DNA of 64,000 bases from Macrolepiota albuminosa (GCA_027475525.1 JAMWFC010000036.1:1-64000), one strand, 5' to 3'. Positions 41,870 through 53,033 are shown, numbered from the stretch's first letter. The notes: generated from the letters alone by a model not told the origin. Numbers and translations are program-made.

Positions 41870-43249
41870 CTAAGATATATACAATTTACTTCTAAACTTT
41901 TGGAGAATTTTATTAGCTTACAGGTCTGGCATATACTAGGGTAGATCTAAGATATATACAATTTACTTCTAAACAAATCAACTGCCAGACTCCCATATTG
42001 ATAGAGCTGTGGCAAAGGATACAGAAATCATATGTCTTGATAATTGGTTGGTTGGCAAGCAAAGTAGGTCTAGAAAGATATTTTCTTCTTAGAGCTAAGT
42101 GATCTGCTCAAATCTGAGTCTTCTAGCCCAGAAACAAAGAGTATACTATTTTGAAAATATAAAATGTTATAAATTTGCAATGTTCCTGTATTATCTCATG
42201 AACTACTGTGCAGAAATAAAAATGCAGGGTACCATTGGATAGCCCTTGAGAAACTGGACTTCTACCATCCCACAGGTCTAGCATATGCTATGATAGCCAC
42301 TGTGATATTTTCAATTTATTATTTGAAAAATCAACTTTTACACCTCCTTATTGATTGGGCCATAGTATGATAGCCACTGTGATATTTTCAATTTATTATT
42401 TGAAAAATCAACTTTTACACCTCCTTATTGATTGGGCCATAGCAAAGGATCCAGAGGTCATGTGACTTGATGGCTGGTTGGTTGCCCAGCATTACACCTC
42501 CTTATTGATTGGGCCATAGCAAAGGATCCAGAGGTCATGTGACTTGATGGCTGGTTGGTTGCCCAGCATAATAGGTCTAGGAACATATTTTCCTGCGGGA
42601 CCAAAGTGATCCACTCAAATCTTAGTCTTTTATCCCAGGAACAAGGAGTATGCTATTTTAATAATATAAAACATTATAAATTTGCAATGTTCCTGGATTA
42701 TCTCATGAACTACTGGGCAGAATGGTGAGATCAGGATACCATTGAATAGCCCTTGAGAAACTGAGTTTCTACAAACTCACTCGTCTAGCATATGCTATGG
42801 TAACCACTGTGATATTTTCAATTTATTATTTGGAAAATCAACTTTTACACCTCCTTATTGATTTGGCCATAGCAAAGGATCCAGAGGTCATGTGACTTAT
42901 AGGCTGGTTGGTTGCCCAGCAGAATAGGTCTAGGAACATATGGCCATAGCAAAGGATCCAGAGGTCATGTGACTTATAGGCTGGTTGGTTGCCCAGCAGA
43001 ATAGGTCTAGGAACATATTTCCTTGTTGGATCAAAGTGATCCGCTCAAATCCTAGTCTTTTATCCCAGGAACAAGGAGTACTCTGCTTTGAAAATACAAG
43101 ATATTAGAAAATTTGCATTGTTCCTGGATTATCTCATGAACTACTGGGTGGATTATCATAATCAGGGTATTCCTGGATAGCCCTTGGAAAACTGGTTTTC
43201 TACCAACCCACAGATCTGGCATATACTATAGTAGTTCCTGAGATATTCA
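41870..43249 (+). repeat. AT-rich tandem array, about 353-bp unit (copy A, with 77-bp joins)
   Basis: Recurrent landmarks are 'ggtctggcatatactag' or its variants, 'tgattgggccatagcaaagg', 'ggctggttggttgcccagc', 'aacaaggagtat' and 'tggattatctcatgaactac'. The last landmark occurs at about 42183, 42690 and 43121. The spacings of about 507 and 431 bp equal 353 plus two and one 77-bp duplications. Units have diverged from each other by substitutions and small indels. No coding frame of note is present. The array is cut by the gap at 43250. Confidence 0.9.
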
Positions 43250-43349
43250 NNNNNNNNNNNNNNNNNNNNNNNNNNNNNNNNNNNNNNNNNNNNNNNNNNN
43301 NNNNNNNNNNNNNNNNNNNNNNNNNNNNNNNNNNNNNNNNNNNNNNNNN
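43250..43349. other. Assembly gap, 100 N
   Basis: Exactly 100 undetermined bases, the conventional placeholder for a gap of unknown size. The sequence before it matches copy B up to 57121. Copy B continues for another 340 bp of the AT-rich array, so at least that much is probably missing here. Confidence 0.99.
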
Positions 43350-43480
43350 GTTCTATTTTTATTTAAATAAATTTTAAAAAATCTGAAAATATTATATTTG
43401 AATAGCCCTCTTGAAATACATGCCCGCTGCACTCAAAAACACCCCATGTACCTCACAGGATCAGGAGAAAAATATTCTTT
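43350..43480 (+). repeat. AT-rich tail, second copy
   Basis: This matches 31082-31210 as described there. It directly follows the gap and precedes the truncated end of the oxysterol-binding protein relic by about 160 bp of AT-rich sequence. I did not find it at the right edge of copy B (57430-57490), so copy B either ends earlier or lost it. Confidence 0.75.
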
Positions 43481-43639
43481 TCTATTTCTTTCTCAATAAA
43501 AAAAATTCAAAGAGAAATATCATAAAAATTCTACCAGTCAATGGTTAAGCTACATGTCCCAGCTATTCTAAATGTCCTCAGACATATCTGCATCCAATAA
43601 CACACCCTGAGCCTCAGAAGAAGACAAAACAAAATCAAT

Positions 43640-46600
43640 ACTTCAAATTTCAGAAGAATGTAAAACAAGAATATTGCTCTTGTGCTGTGCAGATATAAGG
43701 GACAAGCATATCCTTAGGACAATCATTGAGGATGAAGGCACACAGTGTGAGGTTGAACAGAGACCTGACACATTTCTTGGAAATGTGCCATAATAGGAAG
43801 TGAGCAGGGGATGAGGTGGCGGATTGAAGAGAGAAAAAGAGAAAATCTGACGTGCAATCAAAATCCAAGTTAGGATTTAGAGCAATGATGGTGGGACTTG
43901 CGATGAGTTGTGAGTTCCATCGTCCAGCAATGCGATATACCAGCTGACCTGAAGCGTCGACAACATGGCCAGCAATTTCAAAGGAATCCTTGCCTCGCCA
44001 CCTGCACGGTTTAAAGATGAGGATACACTGGTCGCCTGTTCTATGATTGGTTACCTATAGAAAACTTTATTAAAAAGGAAGTGAAGAATAAAACACTGTC
44101 AAACTCACGATCATGTCACCATAATGATCGATAGTAGGCGAGCTGAGAATAAAGCCTGACACATTTGTCGTGACTTTCTTCCAGCTATAGTGCTCAAAAA
44201 CCTTGTCCGACCCAAACCTCGCAGATGCCTTTGGATAGCCATTGCCAACTCGGTCAGCGGTAAGAATGAGCTCTGCATGTGCGATACCCGTTGGCCTGAT
44301 CTCAAAGGACTTTTCCATGAACTTGTTTTGAGCATCGATCGACCTGCAAGAAACATGCTCAAGAAAGTCAAGGAGAAAAGACATGAAGAATATGAACCTT
44401 GCCATAGTAGTGCCATGATGGTGATTCGGCCCAGCATACCAAAATGGGAGGGTGATGGCTCGCCTGTTCCGAATAATACCTAAACTCCTTATCGAACTGC
44501 ACACACTCGAATGTCTTGCTCTGTCAAATGAGTCAGCGTCATCCACTCGCAAGAGAGGCTGGACTTGACTAACCAATATCGGATTGAAAGTTTTTGCGAT
44601 CCACCTGGTCATAGACGAGTAATTCGACATTGCAAAAGCCATCACGAATGCGATACGTCTCAATGGATCTTCTTCTTCCACTGCCGCATCCACTATGGAA
44701 GTACATCAGCGACACCATATCATCAAGAGCACATTAAAAAACTTACAGCATTCAATAAACTCCATATCCTCTGCCATCTGTTGTAACATACCCGTCGGCT
44801 CATTGAAGAACACGGGAAAACTTATTTCGTGAGATCCTTCTTTATACTATGCTTCAACACGCTCCACAAGCTCTTACTTGGTCTCTCCTCAGTCAAGTTC
44901 AAATGAGAACAAAGCTTGAGGTATCCAACGTAAGGAGCTGCAGGGATATTGAGCGGTGAGTTACGGAAGAGAGACATTGACAACATAGTAGAGGGCGTGG
45001 TGGTAGCAGGAGTCAAGACAGGTGCAGGGAATAGGGCAGATGGAACGACGAGGCCAGGTAGAGTACCCGTCGAAAAATTCATCTTCATCATCTGTAAGTT
45101 CACCTTCTTCGTTGTCTACTGGAACTGCAGGTGCCGTAATGGTAGGCAGATAGATTAATAAGGGACTAGCAATCTGATTTGGAACAGAGGCAACAGAGGT
45201 TGATGCTGGAGCGATATAGGAACTCAAAGAGGACATTGTCAATGTTGAATTAGACATGGAAGTGGTAGCCAGAACTGTAGACGGGGTTGTCGGCAACCCT
45301 GCCACACGGCTCGGAGCCTGGCTATTGACCTTGGCACCCTCCTCGTGCACGACCCCACTCTTAGGAGTGCCCAATGCCAGCAGTCTCCCTCTGACCGTGT
45401 TCCCAAATGCACCCTCACTCGCATCGAAAAACCTGCTTCCCCGCCTTCTACTTCTCGTGCGCAACTCCCTCTCTAGCCCCTCGCCCTCTCTCACAACTGT
45501 TGCAAGACTCTCAGCCAAAACCGCTTGCCTCCTTTGCGTGCTTTGAGCCTGCGCACAAAACCATGTGTCCCGCTCCTGTGATGTCTAGATGCGCTCCAAG
45601 AACATAGAGTGTGCGGTCTGTAGGGAGGAGAGGAGCGCGGCAGTGGGTGAGGGTGTCGATGATGTGATCTCTGGTGTCGGTAATGAAGTTGTCGAGGTGG
45701 AAATGGATAGAGACATCGTGCTGGTACCGAGTGCCGAGACGAGCTGCACCGTGAGCTCCATCTGTGCCAGCGCCGTGTTGCCTTGGAGTTCGTACACGCT
45801 CTCGTATGGTGGGTTGCATGAATTTCCTTCTCCGCCACTACCCATCAAGCTTTCCTCCTCCTCATCTTTGTCATCCTCCTCATATTTGTTCTCTCCTTCC
45901 TCCTCCTGCTGTTCACCCGACTTGGCACCAAGTCCCAAATCAGGTATCGCATCGGCTCCTTCAGTCATCCCGAAACTTGTATTTGCACTCCCATCCCCAC
46001 TGACATTTCCACCCCCGGGCCTTGCGCAGCAGGTCCCAGCTTTGCTTCTCATACTCTGCCCAAAACTGTCTGCACTCTCCGCACCCTCTTCCCTCCTCAC
46101 TCACTCTGCACTCTTCTGTAACGTGGCTGCCCATCGTGCAGCTTCGACATGATGGTTTGCTTTCATGTACCACTTTTGTCCGTGAGCATGGACTTCGATG
46201 CGCAAGCGGTCGTTCGTGTTGCTAGAGAAGGGTTTCTGTTGCTCGGCGTGAGGTTGGGAGCGGAGAGATATGATGTGGATGTCATCGTGGTTGGAGGAGG
46301 GAGCCTGAGGTTGGCGGATTTGAGGGAGATAGAACCACGGGAGGCGACGTTTTCATAAGATTGATGGCGGTAGTCTAGAGATTGATGTGCGGAAGTTTGA
46401 AAAAGTGAGATAAAGAAGGAGATAAGGATGAAATGTAGTACGTTTTAGATTTGAATTCAAAAGAAAAGAAGGTAAGAAGAAAAGAAAAAATAAGACATAC
46501 AAGAGAGGATACCGTTTTTCAAGATGAACCAGCGGGTATTGTATCCTTTCAAGATGTTTATGTACTTGTTAAGATACCCTTTCATGGTGGGAGGATCTGC

Positions 46601-47560
46601 ACCCAAAGCCGACGCTTCTGCTTCTCCGAGGAACGTAGAATCATGGTTAGCGACTGTCGAAAGAATGTGAGGACATAACAACGCAATTGACGGGCGTACT
46701 AACATTGCTTCAAGAAAGCACAAACTGGCTCGTCCTTTGCCGCCCCCAGTCCCTCTCCAGGCATCTTCCCTCGCCGATCTCGAGTGAAAACATCCATGCT
46801 GGCGCATACTGCAAGTTCGATAAGACGGAGGTCACACCTGCATGCAGCCTCGTGAAGAAGAGACACGCCGGAGGTGTTGTCGAGGTATGAATAGTTTATA
46901 AATCGAGTTTGCGGAGTACTGAGTAAATCAATGAGGGCGGGAGGTGGAGGTGCTGCGGGCAGGGAGAGAATATAGGACTGGAGTAAAGACAAAAGCGATG
47001 CGTTGAGGAACGCATGCGAGTCTGAACGAGGGGTCTTTTTTCGAAGGGAGATCACGAAAACAAGATTGAATAGAATGTATCTTGTAGAACTTTCACTACG
47101 TCCTTGCCTTTCGCAACCGCTTTCACTGATCTTCCTTAAATGATGTCATCAATACCTTCCTGCTCGAGTAATAACACGGCCGAGAGACATGGCCAGATGG
47201 AGCAGGGTCGTTCCTGAGCCAGAGGGATGGACCTCATTTGGCAAGATCGCCTGATGAGACAGGAGCAGATCTACAATTGGGGCTGTGGCACAGCGGATGG
47301 CGAGATGGAGGGCTGCAGTGCCTGTATCGATTGCTTTGCCTGATGGTATCATACTCTTGCGCTGTCCTTGGCTATTTCGTCGAGAAAGGGATAAATAAGC
47401 GCTGGATCTCCTGGAAAAGAAGTGAGAATACGTCCACTCTGGGACAAAAGACACGCTCGCCATTACAGAGTGCTTGGAGGGAGTTTAACTCGATACAAAG
47501 TGTCTGATTCTGCGATGGATGACATATTTGGAAGTGCGCCACAGTTTAGAAACTTACTGC
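43640..47560 (-). pseudogene. Oxysterol-binding protein (Osh1/Osh2-type: ankyrin, PH, ORD) relic
   Basis: The family exchanges sterols or PI4P between ER and other membranes. All parts are present in order on the minus strand. Ankyrin repeats: 'LHLAIRCATAPIVDLLLSHQ' near 47300 and 'DNTSGVSLLHEAACRCDLRL' near 46850. The PH domain starts 'MKGYLNKYINILKGYNTRWF' near 46560, crosses an intact intron (to 46374) and continues 'YRHQSYENVASRGSISLKSA' and 'NHDDIHIISLRS', then 'QKWYMKANHHVEAARWAATL' near 46150. The linker has 'ESLATVVREGEGLERELRTR' and an acidic 'ELTDDEDEFFDG'. The sterol-binding ORD has 'LNLTEERPSKSLWSVLKHSI' and the family signature 'EQASHHPP' (44446-44469), then 'VDAQNKFMEKSFEIRPTGIA' and 'WKKVTTNVSGFILSSPTIDH'. 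Single-base shifts break the frame at least at the PH middle, the linker, the ORD start (44822, one base short of LTKISF) and the N-terminus. The C-terminal end stops at 'CFTFF' near 43650, where AT-rich DNA begins. Confidence 0.88.
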
Positions 47561-47569
47561 TACTTGAAG

Positions 47570-48337
47570 TTGTCAAGTGAATGGACTCGGCGGGCATCAT
47601 CTCAAACTTAAAAGAAGCGTTGGCACGTCAGAGAATTACTGCACGATCGACACTGACAAATCCGCACATGCATCTGAGTCCAGGGCGTTGCCAAGGTTTC
47701 CTCTGCTTAGCAACCGAGGTCTCATGTGCCCGTATACCTTCTAAGTAGTCTTCCATGTCACTCACAGCTACAACACTGTCCTTACTCTGTCATTGCACTT
47801 GACATAGATAAGACACGTCGAAAACATCTACAATTGTGCTAACTTTGACGCCGGAACATATCATGGAGGGAAAGATGGAGAATCGTCAGATTACCGACTC
47901 AAGTCTTGATGTGTCTTTTTCTTTACTGATTCCTTGTTCAAGGAATTTTCAACAGGCTTTTACATGATCTTTTTCTTCGTGCACGATAACCTGCATTGTC
48001 TTACGTTTGTTTTGGTTACTTGTATTTATCGTGCTTTCTCGACTCTGGTTGAAGACGCGTTTGTGGTAGGCATTTTGCATCTGCTCCGACGTCAGCATGC
48101 AATGAAGGGTCGCCGCTTCGTGACTTGTGAATTTGTTCTCTTCCCTCGACGCCGGAAAACCTCCATCCAAAGTTAAATTACAGCCACTCGTACAAGACAG
48201 AGGATGAGCTTTCTAAGAAATGAATAATCGGTACTATTATCGTTGATGGACTGTTCACTTCAGCACCATGAAATACATGATCTCATAGCTACTACTCTAG
48301 TTGTCTGGAATGACGGATCAAGGAGTCCGAACAAGAT
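47570..48337. other. Stretch without a recognisable gene
   Basis: Only frames of 80 codons or less are present, with no motif. It lies upstream of the start of the oxysterol-binding protein relic and may include its old promoter. Confidence 0.4.
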
Positions 48338-48565
48338 GCGCCAGCACGTACTGCAAGTTCGATAAGATGGAGCTCGTGCCTGCGCGCAGCCTAGTGAGGA
48401 AGAGACACGCCAGAGGTGTCGTCGAGGTATGAAAGGTTTATGGATAGAGTTCGCGGAGTACTGAGTAATTCAATAAAGGCAGGAGGTGGAAGTGCTGGAG
48501 CGGGGAGAGAATATAAGACCAGAGTAAAGACAAAAGCGATGCGTCGAGGAATGCATGTGAGTCCA
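48338..48565 (-). pseudogene. Second, isolated fragment of the oxysterol-binding protein ankyrin exon
   Basis: This block is a diverged direct copy of 46800-47026, including the shared stretches 'actgcaagttcgataaga', 'agagacacgcc', 'ggtgtcgtcgaggtatga' and 'agtaaagacaaaagcgatgc'. It corresponds to the part of the relic that encodes the SLLHEA ankyrin segment and the preceding exon. Neither the PH nor the ORD part follows. The fragment sits between the main relic and the GH3 relic, in the same orientation as both. Confidence 0.85.
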
Positions 48566-48599
48566 AAGGAAGATACTCAATACCAACTGGACTGGAATG

Positions 48600-49860
48600 T
48601 CAATGAACACGCCGGAGGGATTAATTAAACCAAACATGATTTCCGTGATTGCCAGTCCTGTAAAATAGAAAATCAGTTCAAATAAATAGAAACATGCCCT
48701 GCATCAAAGTACTTACCACCCATCTCTCCGTAATAAAACTTCTGAACCACAGCATCAGCATCTAATGCAATTCGCGCACCCATCAGTTAGTAATTGGCCC
48801 CCCAGAAACAGCAAACCAACACTTACAAGCCTGTATCCACGGTTCCACAATTGGCTTCTCATTGAAAAAGACCACAATAGTCGTTTTTCCAGCCTCCTTC
48901 ACAGCTTGCATGAGCGTGAGCTGTGCACTGACAAGTCCAGGATGCGAAAGGTCAGCGTGTTTGCCTGCTATCACGTTTGTCCACGGCGTCCAGAGGTTTG
49001 GTTGGTCAAGAGACCATGTGTCCACCTTCGTAAAGTGCATCAGTACAATAGTAATGAGAGGGAAGAAGGAAGGGGAAGGAAGAGCACCGTACGTACCATA
49101 ACCACAGCGACATCTGAGTTTCTTGCAACCTCAACCGCACTCGGGATACCAGACTCATCATTCTACCACAAATCACATCCCTGTGCCAAGTTAATCTTCA
49201 TGGCGCTCGATGTTTGCGAGGTATTGCTTGAACCCTGCGAGGGGATTAATACCTCTCTTAGACGTGTTCAGGAAGACGTAATCACCGAACTGAGTTTCCA
49301 ATAAATTATGTGTCAGTAGAGAGAAGATAATCTATGTTTAGAACGCACCGTGACGCGGTCGACTTGAGGACCAATAAGAGCTACGGGACCAACATTTGTG
49401 CTGAGTAGGAGCGTGTTTCCTCTGTTTTCGAGAAGGACAATGCTCTCGGTATCTGCTGCGTCGAGAATTTCTTTAGATTTTGGGGCGTGAATAGAGGAGA
49501 GGTAGTCATCGTAAGGGTAGGGATCTATTGCACGCAATCGCTAAGGATAATGAGCTGGCTGCAGGAAAGGAGAGTATTTGCTCTTGAACAATCCAAGTGT
49601 GAATTGTGTTCGGAGGATGCCTTTGAGAGTGCCGTCAATTGCGTCAATTGTGTCCATGCTCGCATTTCTGGCTCAAACTTGATCTTACACATGGTCAGTA
49701 TCAAATGTACCGAAGTCAATGAGAGGTCCGGTACCTGGAAGAATGAGAAAGGTGTATGTTCCTGCGTAATCGGTATGAATGAGAAGCGAAGACGAGCGGT
49801 AGTAAACAAAGCCTTATCACCATCCCTCTCTCCACTGAAGTTGTCCACCGGATCGCCGCC
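48600..49860 (-). pseudogene. GH3 beta-glucosidase relic, C-terminal half only
   Basis: GH3 beta-glucosidases are mostly secreted enzymes that release glucose from cellobiose and glucans. In order on the minus strand are 'MDTIDAIDGTLKGILRTQFT' (about 49670), 'YPYDDYL' and 'DAADTESIVLLENRGNTL' (about 49450), 'VALIGPQVDRVT', 'FGDYVFLNTSKRGINPLAGF' (about 49280), 'NDESGIPSAVEVARNSDVAV' (about 49140), 'DTWSLDQPNLWTPWTNV' (about 49020), 'VKEAGKTTIVVF' and 'KPIVEPWIQ', then 'DADAVVQKFYYGEMGG' (about 48750) and 'GLAITEIMFGLINPSG' (about 48650). These are the end of the (beta/alpha)8 domain and the alpha/beta sandwich domain. The N-terminal domain with the catalytic Asp is absent, and the reading frame changes several times. 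Intron boundaries (for example around 49040-49095) are preserved. The enzyme cannot be active as assembled. Confidence 0.82.
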
Positions 49861-49869
49861 TTACTAGTA

Positions 49870-51520
49870 TTCTTCTTCCTTCCAGTCTGCATCCAACAGG
49901 AGACCGATAAGTTTTCATCTGTTGAAAGACTAAGAGATTCCCTTTTTACTCAAACGTTACTTGGAATTTTTGTTGTAAAGAACAAAGGGTCTGATGGTAT
50001 TTGCATTCCATGCTTCTGCAGAGGGTGATCCCAACTAAACCTCCTTTCACAAGCAGAGAGTGCTTCCGGGAGGTTCTTGTTCACTAGGTCTCCCAAAATC
50101 ATAAGTATATTTCCTGCCACTTCTAGACTGAGGTATCGACAACTCCATCATTTCCTGGCTCGTCAATCTAGCGGAGCATCCTGACCGCGTCGCTCAAGGT
50201 GCTCTTGGTAACTCACAAACCGAACGTGGCGTAGCTGTAATGAATATGTTTAAATTTGCCCATCCCAACTTGCAACGGCAGGCTGGCTTGAAAGGGAGCC
50301 AGGTACAGCCGTAGTCGTATTCACATCTTCTTTGAGCCATGTACTGCCTGAGTATCATTCATAGTTAGTAATCTCTGAGATAAAGAACCATAAAACTGAT
50401 TTGTCAAGGCATCTCGTACCTGACCTCGACCGTAGCAAGGAGATTCTTGTTAAAGTGAGAAGGATGCTGCAGACTTTTGAGAAGCACTGGGAATAGGGTT
50501 GTTTGTAGCTGTTCAGGTAGTACAGAGCGCGCCTGAGATTGTCTTGAGAATTTTAGTAGGTTAATGGCTTCTCTAGATCACAAGAAATCTTAGAGGGAGT
50601 CTTTGGACAAGAGCGTATGATTAGCATTTTGATTCACGATGCTATATAATTGATTAATATCCCTCCTGGTTTGCTGGATGGCATGGGTGGCCGAAAACAT
50701 GCCATGGTTTTGAAAAGGCACATCCTATGTGATGATAAAGTGAAAAGCTCTTGACCAGAACAAGGTCACAACTTACGGAAAGCCTGGGACTCTGGAATAC
50801 TGTGTTGGCAGTACGTTGTACATCTACGCCAGCTGGGCTAGAGCTGGATGTTGCGAAGGGTAATCTCGTGTGAGGCTCTGGAGCGAGAAGGTTGGGCTTC
50901 GGCACAGGAATCTCAGCTCTGCCGCGAGGCTGAGAATTGTGGATGGGCCATTGCTCTAAGTCTGCGCCAACCATGTCGGACGGTGTTAATTATAAGAGTG
51001 AACTCAGAAACTGTCTTTGCTGACGGATCATTGTCTAAGCGATTGGCGGCGACTTTTCAGCACGAGCGCTTTTGTTGTCTATAATTATACACAATCCCAC
51101 CAATCATTCTCTTGGTCTCTAGTGGAGCACCATATTGTCCTGTTTGTATACACTACGTGCTCCAGACCAGCATACTGGGCTGCTATAGGCAGCTAATACA
51201 AACCAACGCGCCTAAGAACAACCAAATGCAAGAATCCACGGGAGAGCATTCCCAACAGCAATCTACACTGTCTTTAAGCCTTGATGATTATGCAATGACT
51301 GAGGAGCAATTGCGCCAGCATGTCTAATCTGAGGACAAAATGTTGGCTTTAGACTTTTACAAACTATAAAATCCTCTTGCTATGGGACAACCGCTGACTC
51401 ATCCTACCCAATGACACCGGTCGCAGTCAAGGAAGCTACTACCATGGCCGACACCCAGGCCTAGCAGAAACAGGTCATCAATCTTTTTACTCTCCGCATA
51501 TCGGAGACAACAGAGATAAT
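49870..51520. other. 1.6 kb without a recognisable gene
   Basis: The longest frames are about 106 codons (50654-50974, minus) and 78 codons (50848-51084, plus); they overlap, have no known motif and are probably chance frames. The missing N-terminal half of the GH3 gene was looked for here and not seen. Confidence 0.4.
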
Positions 51521-51529
51521 AATTACAAG

Positions 51530-52312
51530 TTTGCAGAATTCAAAGCAAGCATTCTGTCAAAGGTACTGCTTGCCTCCCCTGACATACGGTGATGAGCCCA
51601 CGTTTTCAAAGATTGATTGGCCTGCTCTGACCGAAGTCCAAGCGACGGAACAAGTATGGTTTCTCTCCAAACGAAACTTACTCAGTGCCTCCCAGAAGAT
51701 TAAACATCCGACCCCGCAATCGGCACAGAGATTCTAGGTATCAACCTTAGGCAGATATCCGATGACCAAAAGGATGAACTGTGAGCTTAAATCACCTTCT
51801 TGCTCAAGCTTTGATTCCACAGCGATGATCAGAGCTCTTCTCGTCGCTGAACATTGCGTTGTGTGTAAGTTCTCCGTTATTGTTATTCACGCAGTACGTA
51901 TTTCTCCATCCCTGGAAAGTTTTCCGTGACCAGGAAATTAACATCTACCAGCTTGATCTTGCGCCCAATTTGGGCCACTTCACAAGCATGCTACAACTCC
52001 AATTCCCAGGAACGGTCTTGAGGGAAGTCTATGGTAAGTGTTTCTTCCCAAAGTAATTACGATACAACCTCATCTCTCATCTCCAGTTGTCTAAAACTGT
52101 GCGTCTCGTCGTCCGGACCCTGCTGCCTTTTCTAAGCTAGAGTTCTGACACGGTGACGCACGTCTTCTACTTGTATTCCAACCGCACTTGTGGGTATAAC
52201 CACGATATGATGGCGATAACAGGTCTTGTATGAAATCCAGCCGCCAAGTATGACCTCTCTGAAACTCCTAACTGGGCCAGAAGTTGGCGGCGACACGCTG
52301 TAGAGTTTTGAG
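51530..52312 (+). pseudogene. TauD/TfdA-type (taurine catabolism) dioxygenase relic
   Basis: The family are Fe(II)/2-oxoglutarate-dependent dioxygenases that release sulfite from sulfonates such as taurine. Recognisable parts in order on the plus strand are 'PAIGTEILGINLRQISDDQK' (about 51712-51775), then after an intron 'ALLVAEHCVV' and 'VFRDQEINIYQLDLAPNLGH' (about 51920-51980). Next is 'SRRPDPAAFSKLEF' (about 52105-52145), and after a further intron 'YEIQPPSMTSLKLLTGPEVG' (about 52230-52300), ending in a stop straight after GGDTL where family members continue. The stretch that should carry the iron-binding H-x-D (family 'HSDVTYE') is disrupted by a stop at 'LEF*H', and a TAA replaces the expected Tyr before 'NCASRRPD'. 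The C-terminal third with the second iron ligand is missing. Intron positions appear preserved, so it is a decayed genomic copy. Confidence 0.78.
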
Positions 52313-52430
52313 TCATCATCTACTTCACAGGAAGGTTGTGGCACAAAAAAGTTCTGAACTGAAACATAATCCCACCTTGCAGCCTGAGAGTTATCAAGGG
52401 GTCTATGTATTCATTCTGCTGCCTAACCTA

Positions 52431-53033
52431 AGAAACATTATCCAATCCGCAATTGCAATTCCCAGCCTCGGGTATCCATTATACAATGTTGAATTTGTGG
52501 TTGTCGAGTCAAAAAGGTCATATATTCAGTCAAGCAAACAAGAAAAGAACAAAAAAAAACGGTCTTCACAAATGCAATGTCAGCACACCTTCTTGAGTGT
52601 CGCTGGAGGGCAATGACTGTCATCCCACTAGGCAGCCTCGCCTTTGACAATGAACCCATCACATCACGCACCATCTCCAGAAGCTCAACACACACCCTCT
52701 CCTCTACCCATGTAGGAACCAGCATCTACACCAGCAGCTGTATCATCCCACCTCCCACCCGTCATGGAGTCCAACACTTCGGATAGTCCCCCAGCCATAC
52801 CACGGCCCCACTCCTTGTCCCTGCGTTCCTTTTCCACAAACGCCATACGCCAATACCAGCACCTCCTGCAGAACCCACATCTCTCGAATTTTCTTCAGCG
52901 CCCTCCTCACTCGTGTTCCCATCCCAACCTGTCAAGCTCGAGAACTTGGATGAAGGAACCGAAATCCGACAAGGCACAAGCAGGTAGAAGAGACCGCCGA
53001 CATCTGTGCCTGTGTTTATGGTTTCTTCTGTGC
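52431..53033 (-). pseudogene. Degraded copy of the 3' end of the HMG-box gene
   Basis: 52431-53033 is a diverged direct copy of 57756-58390, which is the 3' flank plus the last 130 or so codons of the HMG-box gene. Shared stretches include 'agaaacattatcc', 'tccgcaattgcaattcc', 'aagaaaagaacaaaaaaaa', 'cactaggcagcctcgcctt' (58-kb version: aacc in place of agcc) and 'caagctcgagaacttggatg'. The frame still reads 'SKFSSLTGWDG' and 'SRDVGSAGGAGI' as in the intact protein, but small indels break it. It ends abruptly at 53033, exactly where copy B of the segmental duplication begins. Confidence 0.9.

Larger units (their letters stand above)
38698..43249 (+). repeat. Segmental duplication, copy A (truncated by the assembly gap)
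   Basis: From about 38698 to the gap at 43250 this sequence is nearly identical to 53055-57121; the offset is a constant 14357 bp through 38897-40526. Protein frames in the two copies are identical or differ by single residues. Differences include scattered substitutions (mostly C/T), a short difference at about 40701, an insertion of about 84 bp around 41332-41415 in A only, and five exact 77-bp tandem duplications in A only (starting 41526, 41821, 42289, 42415, 42864). The unit holds short tandem repeats, a prefoldin-5-like gene, a small membrane ORF and an AT-rich tandem array. No terminal inverted repeats, target-site duplication or transposition enzyme was found. Confidence 0.93.

Noticed and set aside
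43247..43432. Minus-strand frame running through the gap
   Set aside because: Most of it is translated N; it has no sequence content.
45589..46152. Plus-strand 187-codon frame rich in Ser and Pro
   Set aside because: It is the antisense of the low-complexity linker of the oxysterol-binding protein relic, which has clear homology on the minus strand.
48765..49304. Plus-strand 179-codon frame
   Set aside because: It runs antisense to the GH3 relic, where several conserved GH3 motifs occur in order on the minus strand.
31525..49860. Treating all frameshifts as sequencing errors and annotating intact kinesin, ORP and GH3 genes
   Set aside because: There are too many breaks, plus substitutions making stops, missing catalytic halves and missing C-termini. 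Some single-base shifts may still be errors, which polished reads would settle.
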